From: Mycolicibacter engbaekii | Lineage (GTDB): Bacteria > Actinomycetota > Actinomycetes > Mycobacteriales > Mycobacteriaceae | Direction of reading: 5' to 3' | Length of the DNA stretch: 58,058 nucleotides | Assembly: GCF_002101585.1 (NCBI RefSeq) | Contig: NZ_LQOT01000007.1 | Span: 1 to 58,058 of the forward strand | In this document: in pieces, positions 1 to 11,531 of the stretch | Layout of the letters: each line of letters begins with the position of its first letter | Position numbering within the stretch: the first letter of the stretch is position 1 | Translations under genes and position numbers: made by a program | The notes under the pieces: generated by a model | Databases searched by the model: none | What the model was told of the DNA's origin: nothing | What the model saw: only the letters and a program-made list of their open reading frames with translations

Positions 1-1
1 C

Positions 2-520
2 TCGAAGGGATTGGCGGATTTTGTGCGTTGCCGGGATCTGACGTGCCGTTGGCCGGGCTGTGATCGGCCGGCGGCCGGCTGCGACATCGACCACACGATC
101 GCGTTCGGTGACGGCGGGCCGACCCATGCGTCGAATCTGAAGTGTTATTGCCGCACACATCATTTGGTGAAGACCTTCTGGGGGTGGCGGGACCAGCAGC
201 TGCCGGACGGCACGGTGATCCTGACCTCGCCGTCGGGGCAGATCTACGTCACCACCCCGGGCAGCGCCCTGGTGTTCCCGCAGTTATGCGCGCCGACGGG
301 GGAGCTGGCGCCGCCACGGCAGGCACCGGATGCGGCGCGTGGTGAGCGCACCGCGCTGATGCCGCGGCGCCGGCGCACCCGCGCCCAACACCGCGCCGCC
401 CGCATCGCCGCCGAACGCAGCCACAACCGCCAAGCCCGCCAAGCCGGGTGGCGCGTCGATCGCGTCGCGGGGACCGGGGTCTCGCCACCGGACCCCGACG
501 ACGATCCGCCGCCCTTTTAA
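2..520 (+). CDS. HNH endonuclease-domain protein (13E12/DUF222 type), 3' end only
   Basis: The reading frame is open to the left edge of the window, so only the last ~172 residues are present. They hold a compact HNH nuclease fold: a C-x4-C pair (CRWPGC), the DIDH motif, the central Asn in ASNL and the final THH. This arrangement is typical of the actinobacterial 13E12 repeat proteins, in which an N-terminal DUF222 domain (outside this window) precedes the HNH domain. The tail after the nuclease is Arg/Pro-rich and low in complexity. These genes are multicopy in mycobacteria and their role is unknown; a nuclease within a former mobile element is a common guess. The stop is TAA at 518-520. Confidence 0.85.
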   Translation, partial: SKGLADFVRCRDLTCRWPGCDRPAAGCDIDHTIAFGDGGPTHASNLKCYCRTHHLVKTFWGWRDQQLPDGTVILTSPSGQIYVTTPGSALVFPQLCAPTGELAPPRQAPDAARGERTALMPRRRRTRAQHRAARIAAERSHNRQARQAGWRVDRVAGTGVSPPDPDDDPPPF

Positions 521-560
521 GGCGCCGCCTTGTAAAGCGGAGCCCTGCCTGTGGGACCGG

Positions 561-1697
561 TCAGCGCCGAATGAGTTCCGGGGATCGGTACCCGGCCATG
601 GTGTAGAGCACCGGGGCGGCGGCTCGAGCTGCCAGCACGCCGTAGGCGTCCTCGTATTGGGCCGCGAACACCTCGGGGTCGCCGAAGCCGCGGTCGATGC
701 GGTCGCGCATGAACGCCAGCTGAACCACCTGGGTGGCGAACCGCTTGACGGCCCGGCCGGCGGGCCGCCCGCCGATGCGGGTCGCCTCGCGGATCGCCAT
801 CCTGCGGTGGCGGATCGATCCCAGCCACGTCGCCTCGTTGGGGCTGATCAGCCCGCTTGCCACCATGCCGGGCAGCTTGCTGGCCACCAGGTGCTGTTCG
901 TGGCGGCGGCTCAACATGCCCAGCAGCACCATCAACAGGAACACCGGGGCCAGCCAGAACACGTAGGTCGCCAGGAACAGCTGCCCGCCGCCCATCGCCA
1001 GCGAGGCGTTCCACGAGGCGTGCATGGTCACCGCCGCCAGGTAGCCGAGCAGAATCAGGATGGCCTTCGGCCAGAAGCCGTGCCGGCGCAGCGCGAAGAA
1101 CACCCCGATACCGGTCATCGTGGTGAACAGCGGGTGGGCGAACGGGCCGAAGATCAGCCGGGCGATGGCCACCGCGGCCAGCTGCGCGGGGGAGTCGGCC
1201 GGAGCGATGTAGACGATGTCCTCCATCCAGGCGAAACCCACCGCCACGACGCCCGCGTAGACCATGCAGTCGGTCATCGAGTTCAGCGCCAGGCGGCGGC
1301 GCCCGGTCAGCATGATCAGCAGGAACAGCCCCTTGGCCGCCTCCTCGATGAACGGCGCCTGGATGGCGGCCATGTCGAAGGTCTTCGACACCAGCGGCCG
1401 AACCGTCGCCACCGAAGACCCGAAGGTCTCCAGGCCCACGGCGAGCACCACCGCCACCGAGGCGCCCCACAGGAACGCCAGCTGCAGCAGCCGGCGCGGC
1501 TCGGGCTCCCAGCGGTCCAGCCACCGGTAGCACAACAGCACCACCAGCATCGACATGCTCGACAGCACCAGCGCGGTCAGCGTTCCGCCCGGGTTGGCGG
1601 CGGTGAACAGCAGCAACAGGAAGATGGTCAGGATGGTGAGCAGGACGAGGACGATGAGCGGCGCTCCGACCTTCCGCCGGTTCCGCATCTGAGGCAT
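561..1697 (-). CDS. PrsW family intramembrane metalloprotease
   Basis: A 378-residue multipass membrane protein. The PrsW/CAAX-like motifs are visible in order: FIEEAAKG (paired glutamates), FAWMED, a His in FAHPLF and MHASWN (His and Asn). These are the residues expected to bind the metal within the membrane. In Bacillus, PrsW performs the first cleavage of an anti-sigma factor; the substrate here is unknown. I chose the ATG at 1697 because the first transmembrane segment starts about 13 residues later (VGAPLIVLVLL). The frame continues upstream with further ATGs, but that extension is Arg-rich and would overlap the rpsA promoter region. It is transcribed divergently from rpsA. Confidence 0.85.
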   Translation of the reverse strand: MPQMRNRRKVGAPLIVLVLLTILTIFLLLLFTAANPGGTLTALVLSSMSMLVVLLCYRWLDRWEPEPRRLLQLAFLWGASVAVVLAVGLETFGSSVATVRPLVSKTFDMAAIQAPFIEEAAKGLFLLIMLTGRRRLALNSMTDCMVYAGVVAVGFAWMEDIVYIAPADSPAQLAAVAIARLIFGPFAHPLFTTMTGIGVFFALRRHGFWPKAILILLGYLAAVTMHASWNASLAMGGGQLFLATYVFWLAPVFLLMVLLGMLSRRHEQHLVASKLPGMVASGLISPNEATWLGSIRHRRMAIREATRIGGRPAGRAVKRFATQVVQLAFMRDRIDRGFGDPEVFAAQYEDAYGVLAARAAAPVLYTMAGYRSPELIRR

Positions 1698-1860
1698 AGC
1701 GACGGAGCGTAGCCACCGGTTTGTCCAGCGTGCAACGCGTCGAGTAGCCTTAACAGGTAGGCCTCGACCAGTTCTAGACCAAGATCGTGGCCACCGCATG
1801 CCCAGCATGCGTGACAACACCCGTCCCTACTACGCCACAATGTCCGGAGCAACCCCACAC

Positions 1861-3300
1861 ATGCCAAGTCCCACCGTCACCTCGCCGCAAGTAGCCGTCA
1901 ACGACATCGGCTCGGCCGAGGACTTTCTCGCCGCCATCGACAAAACGATCAAGTACTTCAACGATGGCGACATCGTCGAAGGGACCATCGTCAAGGTTGA
2001 CCGGGACGAGGTCCTGCTCGACATCGGTTATAAGACCGAAGGGGTCATCCCCTCCCGCGAACTGTCCATCAAGCACGACGTCGACCCCCACGAGGTGGTG
2101 TCCGTCGGTGATGAGGTCGAGGCCCTGGTCCTGACCAAAGAGGACAAAGAAGGCCGCCTGATCCTGTCCAAGAAGCGCGCCCAGTACGAGCGCGCCTGGG
2201 GCACCATCGAGGAGCTCAAGGAGAAGGACGAGGCCGTCAAGGGCACCGTCATCGAGGTCGTCAAGGGCGGCCTGATCCTCGACATCGGCCTGCGGGGCTT
2301 CCTGCCGGCCTCGCTGGTGGAGATGCGCCGGGTCCGCGACCTGCAGCCCTACATCGGCAAAGAGATCGAAGCCAAGATCATCGAGCTGGACAAGAACCGC
2401 AACAACGTGGTGCTGTCGCGTCGCGCCTGGCTGGAGCAGACCCAGTCCGAGGTGCGCAGCGAGTTCCTCAACCAGCTGCAGAAGGGCGCCGTCCGCAAGG
2501 GCGTCGTGTCCTCGATCGTCAACTTCGGCGCCTTCGTCGACCTGGGCGGCGTGGACGGCCTGGTGCACGTCTCCGAGCTGTCCTGGAAGCACATCGACCA
2601 CCCGTCCGAGGTGGTTCAGGTGGGCGACGAGGTCACCGTCGAGGTGCTCGACGTCGACATGGACCGCGAGCGGGTTTCGCTGTCGCTCAAGGCCACTCAG
2701 GAAGACCCCTGGCGCCACTTCGCCCGCACCCACGCGATCGGTCAGATCGTCCCGGGCAAGGTCACCAAGCTGGTGCCGTTCGGTGCGTTCGTCCGCGTCG
2801 AGGAGGGCATCGAGGGTCTGGTGCACATCTCCGAGCTGGCTGAGCACCACGTCGAGGTGCCGGACCAGGTGGTCGCCGTCGGCGACGACGCCATGGTCAA
2901 GGTCATCGACATCGACCTGGACCGCCGCCGGATCTCGCTGAGCCTCAAGCAGGCCAACGAGGACTACACCGAGGAGTTCGACCCCTCGAAGTACGGCATG
3001 GCCGACAGCTACGACGAGCAGGGCAACTACATCTTCCCCGAGGGCTTCGACGCCGAGACCAACGAGTGGATCGAAGGTTTCGACAAGCAGCGCACCGAGT
3101 GGGAGGCCCGCTACGCCGAGGCCGAGCGCCGGCACAAGATGCACACCGCGCAGATGGAGAAGTTCGCCGCTGCCGAGCACGCCGAGTCCCGCTCGGGCGC
3201 CAACGGCTCGCACCGCGACGAGGCTCCGGCCGGCGGTTCGCTGGCCAGTGACGAGCAGCTCGCCGCCCTGCGCGAGAAGCTCGCCGGCAACAGCGCATAG
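1861..3300 (+). CDS. rpsA: 30S ribosomal protein S1
   Basis: 479 residues with four S1 (OB-fold) repeats, roughly at residues 36-105, 123-188, 209-277 and 294-363, followed by an acidic, helical C-terminal tail. S1 brings mRNA to the 30S subunit and may also act in trans-translation. The sequence follows the M. tuberculosis protein closely from MPSPTVTSP, which fixes the start at 1861; GGAG at 1846-1849 can serve as ribosome binding site. In-frame ATGs upstream (1798, 1807) have no support from conservation. The tail ends in SLASDEQLAALREKLAG, the usual actinobacterial ending. coaE follows after 25 bases, so co-transcription is likely. Confidence 0.97.
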   Translation: MPSPTVTSPQVAVNDIGSAEDFLAAIDKTIKYFNDGDIVEGTIVKVDRDEVLLDIGYKTEGVIPSRELSIKHDVDPHEVVSVGDEVEALVLTKEDKEGRLILSKKRAQYERAWGTIEELKEKDEAVKGTVIEVVKGGLILDIGLRGFLPASLVEMRRVRDLQPYIGKEIEAKIIELDKNRNNVVLSRRAWLEQTQSEVRSEFLNQLQKGAVRKGVVSSIVNFGAFVDLGGVDGLVHVSELSWKHIDHPSEVVQVGDEVTVEVLDVDMDRERVSLSLKATQEDPWRHFARTHAIGQIVPGKVTKLVPFGAFVRVEEGIEGLVHISELAEHHVEVPDQVVAVGDDAMVKVIDIDLDRRRISLSLKQANEDYTEEFDPSKYGMADSYDEQGNYIFPEGFDAETNEWIEGFDKQRTEWEARYAEAERRHKMHTAQMEKFAAAEHAESRSGANGSHRDEAPAGGSLASDEQLAALREKLAGNSA

Positions 3301-3325
3301 CGCGCGCCCAACCGAAGGGGCGCAG

Positions 3326-4546
3326 ATGCTGCGTATCGGTCTGACCGGCGGTATCGGCGCCGGGAAGTCGACAGTGTCGGCTACCTTCAGCCGGTGCGGT
3401 GGCGTCATCGTCGACGGTGACGTCATCGCCCGTGAGGTCGTTGAACCCGGCACCGAAGGCCTGGCCAAATTGGTCGAGGCCTTCGGGCCGGGGATCTTGC
3501 TTCCCGACGGTGCCCTGGATCGTCCGGCGCTCGCGGCGATCGCGTTCAGTGACGACGACAAGCGGGCCACGCTCAACGGCATCGTGCACCCGTTGGTGGC
3601 GCACCGCCGCGCGGAGCTGATCGAGGCGGCCGGCCATGATGCGGTGATCATCGAGGACATCCCGCTGCTGGTCGAGTCGCAGATGGCCCCGCTGTTCCCG
3701 CTGGTGGTCGTGGTGCACGCCGACGTCGAGACCCGCCTGGCCCGGCTGACCGAGATCCGCGGGATGTCCGAGGCCGACGCGCGGGCCCGGATCGCCGCGC
3801 AGGCCACCGAACCGCAGCGGCGCGACGTCGCCGATGTCTGGCTGGACAACTCCGGCAGCCCGGAGGATCTGGCCGCCCAGGCGCTCGAGCTCTGGGAGCA
3901 GCGCATCCTGCCGTTCGCGCACAACCTGAGCAGCCGCACGACCGTGCCGTCACCGACACGGCTGGTGCCGGCCGATCCCACCTGGGCCGATCAGGCGCAA
4001 CGCATCCTGGCGCGGGTGCGCACCGCCTGCGGGCACCGCGCGACCCGGGTCGACCACATCGGCTCGACCGCGGTGGCCGGACTGGACGCCAAGGATGTCA
4101 TCGATGTGCAGGTCACGGTGCAGTCCCTGGCGGTGGCCGATGAACTCGCCGATTCTCTGCTGAACGCCGGCTATCCCCGGCTGGAGGACGTCACCTCCGA
4201 CAACGGCAAGCCCGATGCCCGCAGCACGGTCGCCGAGTTCGATCACACCCAGGATCCGGCCTTGTGGCGCAAGCGCATTCACGCCTCTGCCGACCCGGGG
4301 CGGGCCACCAACGTCCATATCCGGGTGCAGGGCTGGCCCAATCAGCAGTTCGCCCTGCTGTTTCCGGCCTGGCTGTCGGCCGACGCCGACGCCCGCGCCG
4401 AGTACCTGGCAGTCAAGCGCGAGGCCGAACAGGCCGGGATCGACGGCGGCCTACCGGCATACGCCAAGGTCAAGGAAGCCTGGTTCGACACCGCCTACCG
4501 GCAGGCGTGGGCCTGGGCCGACCGCACGGGCTGGGGTCCCAGCTAG
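3326..4546 (+). CDS. coaE: Dephospho-CoA kinase with C-terminal GrpB/UPF0157 domain
   Basis: 406 residues. The N-terminal ~200 residues form a P-loop kinase (GGIGAGKST, residues 8-16) that phosphorylates the 3'-OH of dephospho-CoA, the last step of coenzyme A synthesis. The C-terminal half (from about PTRLVPADPTW) is a GrpB/UPF0157 nucleotidyltransferase-like domain. This fusion is the usual mycobacterial form and has about the same length as the M. tuberculosis enzyme. The start is the ATG at 3326, preceded by GAAGGGG at 3314-3320. The enzyme is cytosolic and sits directly behind rpsA, as in other mycobacteria. Confidence 0.95.
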   Translation: MLRIGLTGGIGAGKSTVSATFSRCGGVIVDGDVIAREVVEPGTEGLAKLVEAFGPGILLPDGALDRPALAAIAFSDDDKRATLNGIVHPLVAHRRAELIEAAGHDAVIIEDIPLLVESQMAPLFPLVVVVHADVETRLARLTEIRGMSEADARARIAAQATEPQRRDVADVWLDNSGSPEDLAAQALELWEQRILPFAHNLSSRTTVPSPTRLVPADPTWADQAQRILARVRTACGHRATRVDHIGSTAVAGLDAKDVIDVQVTVQSLAVADELADSLLNAGYPRLEDVTSDNGKPDARSTVAEFDHTQDPALWRKRIHASADPGRATNVHIRVQGWPNQQFALLFPAWLSADADARAEYLAVKREAEQAGIDGGLPAYAKVKEAWFDTAYRQAWAWADRTGWGPS

Positions 4547-4550
4547 CCGG

Positions 4551-4976
4551 TCAGGCCATGCTGCTGATCAGGGCACCGCACAGCATCGCACCCGTGTGGG
4601 GGTCATTGGTGTTACCCCAGGTGTTGATGAAGCGTGAGCTCTTGACCGTGGTGACCTCGTCGACCTTGATCTCGCAGTGCACCGTCGCGGTGGTCGGGAA
4701 ACGCAGCCGGATCACCATCCCCGCCTTGCTGGGGTCGGTCATCACGGTGTTGGCCTCGAACGCGGTACCGAATGCGTCGAGGTCCGCGCTGGCGGTCTCG
4801 TAGTCGTTGCGCATGAAGGTGACCACGTTGCCGCTGGACCAGGCGTCGACCTTGGCGATGTAGGTCACGTTGTGCAGTTCGTCGGCGGCTGCCGCCGGTA
4901 CCGGGATCAGCTGACCGCACCCGAACAGGGCCGCGATCGTCGCGGCGGCGACACCGATTCGCAGTTTGGCGTTCAT
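4551..4976 (-). CDS. Small exported protein of unknown function
   Basis: 141 residues with an N-terminal export signal: a short basic start (MNAKLR), a hydrophobic core (IGVAAATIAALFG) and an Ala-rich cleavage region (VPAAAADE). The CGQ after the core could be a weak lipobox, but Phe at -2 is atypical, so secretion is as likely as lipidation. The mature part (about 110 residues) is beta-rich with two cysteines that could pair (VHCEIK and AMLCGAL). I do not recognise the family. It converges on coaE, leaving only 4 bases between the stop codons. Confidence 0.7.
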   Translation of the reverse strand: MNAKLRIGVAAATIAALFGCGQLIPVPAAAADELHNVTYIAKVDAWSSGNVVTFMRNDYETASADLDAFGTAFEANTVMTDPSKAGMVIRLRFPTTATVHCEIKVDEVTTVKSSRFINTWGNTNDPHTGAMLCGALISSMA

Positions 4977-5016
4977 ATCAGCGAATTTTAGCGTGGTCTG
5001 GCCGCAACCCCGGATC

Positions 5017-5550
5017 TCATGGGCTTGTCGCCCTGCCGGCCTCGGAACTTCCGCGCCAGGTCACCGGCATGCCCAGGCTGCCCAGCCAGCGCTGCAAGTC
5101 GTAGCCGTTGCGGGCCAGGCCGTCCACGGCGGCCACCGCCCGCAGCACCGCCCGCTCGGCGTCGTGCCGGCTCAGCAGGCCCTCGCCCACGGCGGCCATC
5201 AGCTCGTCGGTGTCGGTGAGCTCGACGCCGGCCCCGGTGTGGACCACCAGGTCCAGATAGTGATCCCGGGAGTGCCAGATCGCGGGGCCGGCGGTGTATT
5301 CGCCGATGTCGAGGTAGAAGTCCTGCTCGCGCTCGTGTCCGGCATTGAAGTGGAAGACGCTCGCCCGCAGGCCCAGGCCGGGCAGCAGCCAGGACTCCAG
5401 GTAGTGGAACTGGGCCCGGCCGGGGGTGGGGCGCGCCATGTACAGGCCCCAGGGGTGCACGGTGTAGACGTCGACGGCGCGCACCACCCCTTTGGGGTCG
5501 GTGTTGGTGTAGCCGGGCAGGTCGAAGGTCTCTTCCTTGGGCGGATGCAC
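5017..5550 (-). CDS. DUF402 family protein
   Basis: 177 residues. The central segment ([50 protein letters not shown]) carries the DUF402 pattern, whose characterised members hydrolyse nucleoside di- or triphosphates using metal-binding acidic residues. It looks like the counterpart of Rv1632c, which also lies between coaE and uvrB. I chose the GTG at 5550 because AGGAAGGAGG lies 7 bases upstream, a near-perfect ribosome binding site; in-frame ATGs further upstream would run into the uvrB promoter. It is divergent from uvrB, and the two starts are only 70 bases apart. The substrate is unknown. Confidence 0.85.
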   Translation of the reverse strand: MHPPKEETFDLPGYTNTDPKGVVRAVDVYTVHPWGLYMARPTPGRAQFHYLESWLLPGLGLRASVFHFNAGHEREQDFYLDIGEYTAGPAIWHSRDHYLDLVVHTGAGVELTDTDELMAAVGEGLLSRHDAERAVLRAVAAVDGLARNGYDLQRWLGSLGMPVTWRGSSEAGRATSP

Positions 5551-5590
5551 CGCGACGCCCTCCTTCCTGGGCCATTCGCGCCGGCTGGCG

Positions 5591-5613
5591 CTGTCGGAGG
5601 CGCGGCCTACTCT
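5591..5613 (+). promoter_or_regulatory. PafBC/RecA_NDp-type DNA-damage promoter of uvrB
   Basis: CTGTCGGAG (5591-5599), then 8 bases, then TACTCT (5608-5613). This fits the mycobacterial LexA-independent damage promoter consensus TTGTCRGTG-N8-TANNNT with two mismatches and the exact spacing. The -10 hexamer ends 7 bases before the uvrB GTG, so transcription should begin on or beside the start codon, giving a leaderless mRNA. The pattern is read directly from the sequence; activity is inferred. Confidence 0.75.
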
Positions 5614-5620
5614 GGTCTGC

Positions 5621-7795
<2,175 letters not shown>

Positions 7796-7854
7796 CGGCG
7801 ACGCCGGCCCGCGGCCTTTCGCGTGGCCCGGCGATCCGTGATTGACTGCAAGCG

Positions 7855-9296
7855 GTGGTGGGGGAACTGACTGAAGCGGTGATGCGTGACTCCGCGGTCA
7901 GCACTGGTAGCTGGCGGGAGTTGCTCGGTCGGCGCTATCTGGGCACGTCGGCGGTGCTGGCCGGCGGCGTCGCGCTGTACGCCACCAACGAGTTCCTGAC
8001 CATCAGCCTGCTGCCCAGCACCATCAAGGACATCGGCGGCGAGCGGTTCTACGCCTGGGTCACCACCCTGTATCTGGTCGGCTCGGTGATCGCCGCGGCC
8101 GCGGCCAACGCGGTGCTGGTCCGGCTGGGCTCCCGCACGTCGTACCTGATGGGGCTGCTCTCCTTCGGTCTGGGCACCGTGGTGTGCGCGCTGGCACCCC
8201 ACATGGAAGTCCTGTTGATCGGCCGCACCCTGCAGGGCATGGGCGGCGGCTTACTGGCCGGCCTCGGTTATGCGCTGATCAACGCGGTGCTGCCCAGCTG
8301 GCTGTGGACCCGGGCCTCCGGTCTGGTGTCGGCCATGTGGGGGTGGGCACCCTGGTCGGCCCGGCGGCCGGCGGCCTGTTCGCCCAGTTCGGGGTATGGC
8401 GCTGGGCGTTCGGTGTGATGGCGGTGCTGACCGTGGCGATGGCGGTGGGGGTCGGCATGGTGCTGACCGCCGGCAGCAGCGGCCACCGCGGCGAACCGGC
8501 GAAAATCCCGATCCGGTCCCTGGTGTTGCTGGGCGGGGCGGCGCTGGCGGTCAGTGTCGCGCAGCTGCCGCGCAGCCTGCCGGCCGCGGCGGGACTGTTG
8601 CTGGTCGGCGCCGTCCTGCTGGTGGTGTTCCTGGTCGTGGACCGGCGATCTGCGGCGGCGGTGCTGCCGCCCAGCGCGTTCCATCCCGGTCGGGAGAAGT
8701 GGATCTATCTGACCCTGGGCCTGCTGATGGCCACCACCAAGGCCAACCTGTACATCCCGCTGCTGGGCCAGCGGCTGGCTCATCTGCCCCCGGTGATGGC
8801 CGGCTTCCTGGGGGCGGCCCTGTCGACCGGGTGGACGTTCAGTGAGATCGCCAGCGCCTCGGTGAGCCGGGCGCGGGTGGTGATCGGCCTGGTGATCAGC
8901 GCGCCGCTGGTGATGGCGGCGGGGCTGACGGTGGTCGCGTTCGCGCGGATGAACCACTACGACCCGACCGCCGTCGCCGCGATCTGGGCGCTGGCACTGC
9001 TGGTGGTCGGGATCGGGGTGGGGGCGGGCTGGCCGCATCTGTCGGCGTGGGCGATGAGCTGCGTCGACGACCCGGCCGAGGGCGGTACCGCCGCCGCGGC
9101 CATCAACACCGTCCAGTTGATCGGTGGGGCGTTCGGGGCCGGATTCGCCGGCCTGGTGGTCAACACCGCGATGAGCACCGGCCAGCCCGCGGCGCGCTGG
9201 CTGTTCGCGATCTTCGCCGTCCTCGCCGCCCTGGGGTGCGTGGTCGCGGTGCGGGCCAGCCGGGGCGCGTCGCGTGAGCTCACCGGCTGGACTTGA
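7855..9296 (+). pseudogene. MFS drug-efflux transporter, interrupted by a -1 frameshift
   Basis: Two overlapping frames together encode one transporter of about 480 residues, homologous to Rv1634. The first frame (7855-8418) carries the N-terminal helices and the ALINAVLPSWLWTRASGLVSAMWG segment; it then turns into nonsense. The expected continuation VGTLVGPAAGG starts in another frame at codon 8343. The switch lies at a run of five G (8339-8343); one extra base there restores a single frame. In this family the protein is a proton-driven multidrug exporter. Either the gene is broken or the sequence lacks one G. The start is GTG 7855 or ATG 7882; neither has a clear ribosome binding site. The 3' end overlaps the convergent capA-like gene by 17 bases. 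Confidence 0.8.
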
Positions 9297-10836
9297 TCAC
9301 CTGGGAGTAGGTGAACTGCCAGCGTTCGACGACCCGAAATCCCAGCGAATGCAGCATCTGCCCGTCGGGCGTGCGGGCGAACCGGCGGCCTGCCGGTAGG
9401 ACCACCGCCGCCTGATGGGCCGGCAGGGCGCGATCGTGGTCGGTGATCGTCCAGATGACCGGGCACCGGTCGAGTTGGTCGCGTAAGGCGCCCACGCCCA
9501 GGTGCCCGTCCCACAATCGGCCCAACGTCTGGCGGTGCGGTCCCAGGCCGGGGTCGGTCAGCTTCGCGAACGACTCGGGACGGCCCGCCGGCAACGCCCG
9601 GATCGGGCCGGGCAACCATCGGGTGGTGTTGTCGATCAGCAGACAATCCCCGGGCTGGGCATGCTCGACGATCACGTCGGCCACCGCGCTGTAGTCCCAG
9701 CCTTCTTTGGTGTAGCGATCACGTTGATTGACAACGTAATTGGGGGCCGCCGTGATGACGAGCAGGGTGACAAGCGCGATGACCGTGCGGCGTGAGGTGG
9801 CGATCGTGGTGACGGCGATGGCCAGCGCGATCGCCATCGCCGGCGCTGTGCTGATCAGATACCGCGGGTAGTAAATGGGTTTCACCGCCGCCGAATAGAC
9901 CACCGCCGCCGCGGTCGGGATGAGCATCCAGGCCACGCACAGCACCGCCAGTCGGCGGGTGTCCTCGGCGAGCGCCCGGCGCGCACCGGTGGCAACAGCC
10001 ACCACGGCGGCGGCCAGCAGCAGCCACGCCGCGACGGCGAACGACACACTCTTGTCGAAGTACTGCTGCACAACGATCTCGGCCACGGTGTGCGGGCTCA
10101 GCGGACTGATCCAGGCAACCTGCCGGATCTGCCCGTGGCTGAACCACAGGAAGGGAGCCACCGCGGCCAGCGCGCCGCCGGTCGCCACCGCCCAGCGGCG
10201 CTTCGCCGCACCGTCGGCCCCCAGCGCCGGCAGCGTCGCCGCGTACACCGCCGCCATGAGCACGGTGAACGTGCTGAGCAGCGTCGCCCCCACCAGGGCC
10301 AGCCCGTAGCCCACCCACACCGGCCCGCTGTTGCGCCGGATCGCCCGCACCCACAGCACGGTGAGCCAGACCGCGGCCATCGCCGAGAACGCGTACGGGC
10401 GCGCCTCGACCCCGGCCCACGTCAACCGGGGCAGTATCGCGTAAAGCGCACCGGCGCACAGCGATACCGGCCGGCCCGCGAACCGGCGCGTCAGCACCAC
10501 CACCCCGGCGGCCCCGGCGCCCACCGCCAGGCTGCTGGGCAGCCGGGCCCAGAATTCGGTTGCGGGGAAGACCGCGAACCAGCCGTGCATGAACAGGTAG
10601 TACAGCCCGTGCACCGCGTCGATGTGGGTCAGTAGCCGCCACAGTTCGGGAAGCGTCCGGTGGGTGGCCGCCGAGATGGTCGCGGCCTCGTCGAACCACA
10701 TGGACGGCCGGTTGGCGCCGGCGGCGCTGATCACCGTTGCGGCAACAGCGATCAGGGCCGCATCCGCCGAACGCGGCGGCTGCGGCGACGGGCCCGGTTC
10801 GGTACCCACCGGCGCCGGGGTCAGGACCTGGCTCAA
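9280..10836 (-). CDS. GT-C family mannosyltransferase, CapA-like (LAM mannose cap)
   Basis: 518 residues with about ten hydrophobic segments, a PMT/GT39-like integral membrane glycosyltransferase. The acidic pair D49-E50 in WFDEAAT sits in the first extracytoplasmic loop, as required for polyprenyl-phosphate-mannose users. It occupies the position of Rv1635c between the MFS gene and the universal stress gene. Rv1635c (CapA) adds the first mannose of the caps on lipoarabinomannan. The C-terminal ~140 residues form a soluble extracytoplasmic domain. The start is uncertain: TTG 10836 gives a plausible short cytoplasmic tail and no upstream ATG or GTG is in frame. I am confident of the family, less so of the exact acceptor. 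Confidence 0.82.
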   Translation of the reverse strand: MSQVLTPAPVGTEPGPSPQPPRSADAALIAVAATVISAAGANRPSMWFDEAATISAATHRTLPELWRLLTHIDAVHGLYYLFMHGWFAVFPATEFWARLPSSLAVGAGAAGVVVLTRRFAGRPVSLCAGALYAILPRLTWAGVEARPYAFSAMAAVWLTVLWVRAIRRNSGPVWVGYGLALVGATLLSTFTVLMAAVYAATLPALGADGAAKRRWAVATGGALAAVAPFLWFSHGQIRQVAWISPLSPHTVAEIVVQQYFDKSVSFAVAAWLLLAAAVVAVATGARRALAEDTRRLAVLCVAWMLIPTAAAVVYSAAVKPIYYPRYLISTAPAMAIALAIAVTTIATSRRTVIALVTLLVITAAPNYVVNQRDRYTKEGWDYSAVADVIVEHAQPGDCLLIDNTTRWLPGPIRALPAGRPESFAKLTDPGLGPHRQTLGRLWDGHLGVGALRDQLDRCPVIWTITDHDRALPAHQAAVVLPAGRRFARTPDGQMLHSLGFRVVERWQFTYSQVIKSSR

Positions 10837-11071
10837 CGGCGTGCGCTGTCGGTAGCGGTGACGGTTACGACGTCCACGCTACCTGTTTCGCGCACCGTGT
10901 CAGCTACGTCACGGGGCCGTCTGGCCGTTCTTCCGGGCAGGTCAGGGGCCTGTGTGACCCGCCGCGCAGGCGACATGTGACGCCAATCGCCCCCAATCGG
11001 GGCATCGACGGGTTAGTGTCGCCATGGCTTCTTAAGCGAACTATGGCGACTAAGCACCGGGAGGGTTACCC

Positions 11072-11518
11072 ATGAGCGGCTACAAGACCGTGGTGGTCGG
11101 TACGGACGGCTCGGACTCGTCGCTGCGCGCCGTTGACCGCGCGGCCCACTTGGCGTCCGGCGAGGGCGCGAAGGTCATCATCGCCACCGCCTACCTGCCG
11201 CACGCCGACGACCCCCGCGCCGCAGACGCGCTCAAGGACGAGGGCTACAAGGCCTCCGGCAACGCCCCCATCTACGCGATCCTCAAAGAGGCCAAGGAGC
11301 GGGCCATCGCTGCCGGCGCCTATGAGGTGGAGGAGCGGGCCGTGGTCGGCGCCCCGGTCGACGCGCTGGTGGAGCTGGCCGAGGACGTCAAGGCCGACCT
11401 GCTGGTGGTCGGCAACGTCGGGTTGAGCACCATCGCCGGCCGGCTGCTCGGTTCGGTGCCGGCCAACGTGTCGCGCCGCTCCAAGATCGACGTGCTGATC
11501 GTCCACACCACCGGCTAG
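11072..11518 (+). CDS. Universal stress protein (Rv1636/TB15.3-like)
   Basis: 148 residues forming one Usp domain. The nucleotide-binding signature G-x2-G-x9-G-S is complete (GNVGLSTIAGRLLGS, then VPANVS). It is very similar to M. tuberculosis Rv1636 throughout, a protein reported to bind cAMP, and it probably acts as a cytosolic cAMP/ATP-binding dimer. The ATG at 11072 follows GGGAGGG at a good distance. It stands alone: the upstream capA-like gene is divergent and the MBL hydrolase is convergent. The 235 bases upstream (10837-11071) hold no gene and no promoter I could assign with confidence. Confidence 0.95.
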   Translation: MSGYKTVVVGTDGSDSSLRAVDRAAHLASGEGAKVIIATAYLPHADDPRAADALKDEGYKASGNAPIYAILKEAKERAIAAGAYEVEERAVVGAPVDALVELAEDVKADLLVVGNVGLSTIAGRLLGSVPANVSRRSKIDVLIVHTTG

Positions 11519-11531
11519 CTAGCGGGGGAGC

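Noticed and set aside
1774..3981. Long minus-strand frame opposite rpsA and coaE
   Set aside because: Composition is that of an antisense shadow (His/Gln/Asp/Val-rich) and it covers two certain genes.
5558..5620. A LexA SOS box upstream of uvrB or uvrA
   Set aside because: No TCGAAC-N4-GTTCGA-like palindrome occurs; only the PafBC-type motif fits.
10837..11071. A DosR box or small gene between the capA-like and universal stress genes
   Set aside because: No match to the DosR palindrome, and frames there are short and unsupported.
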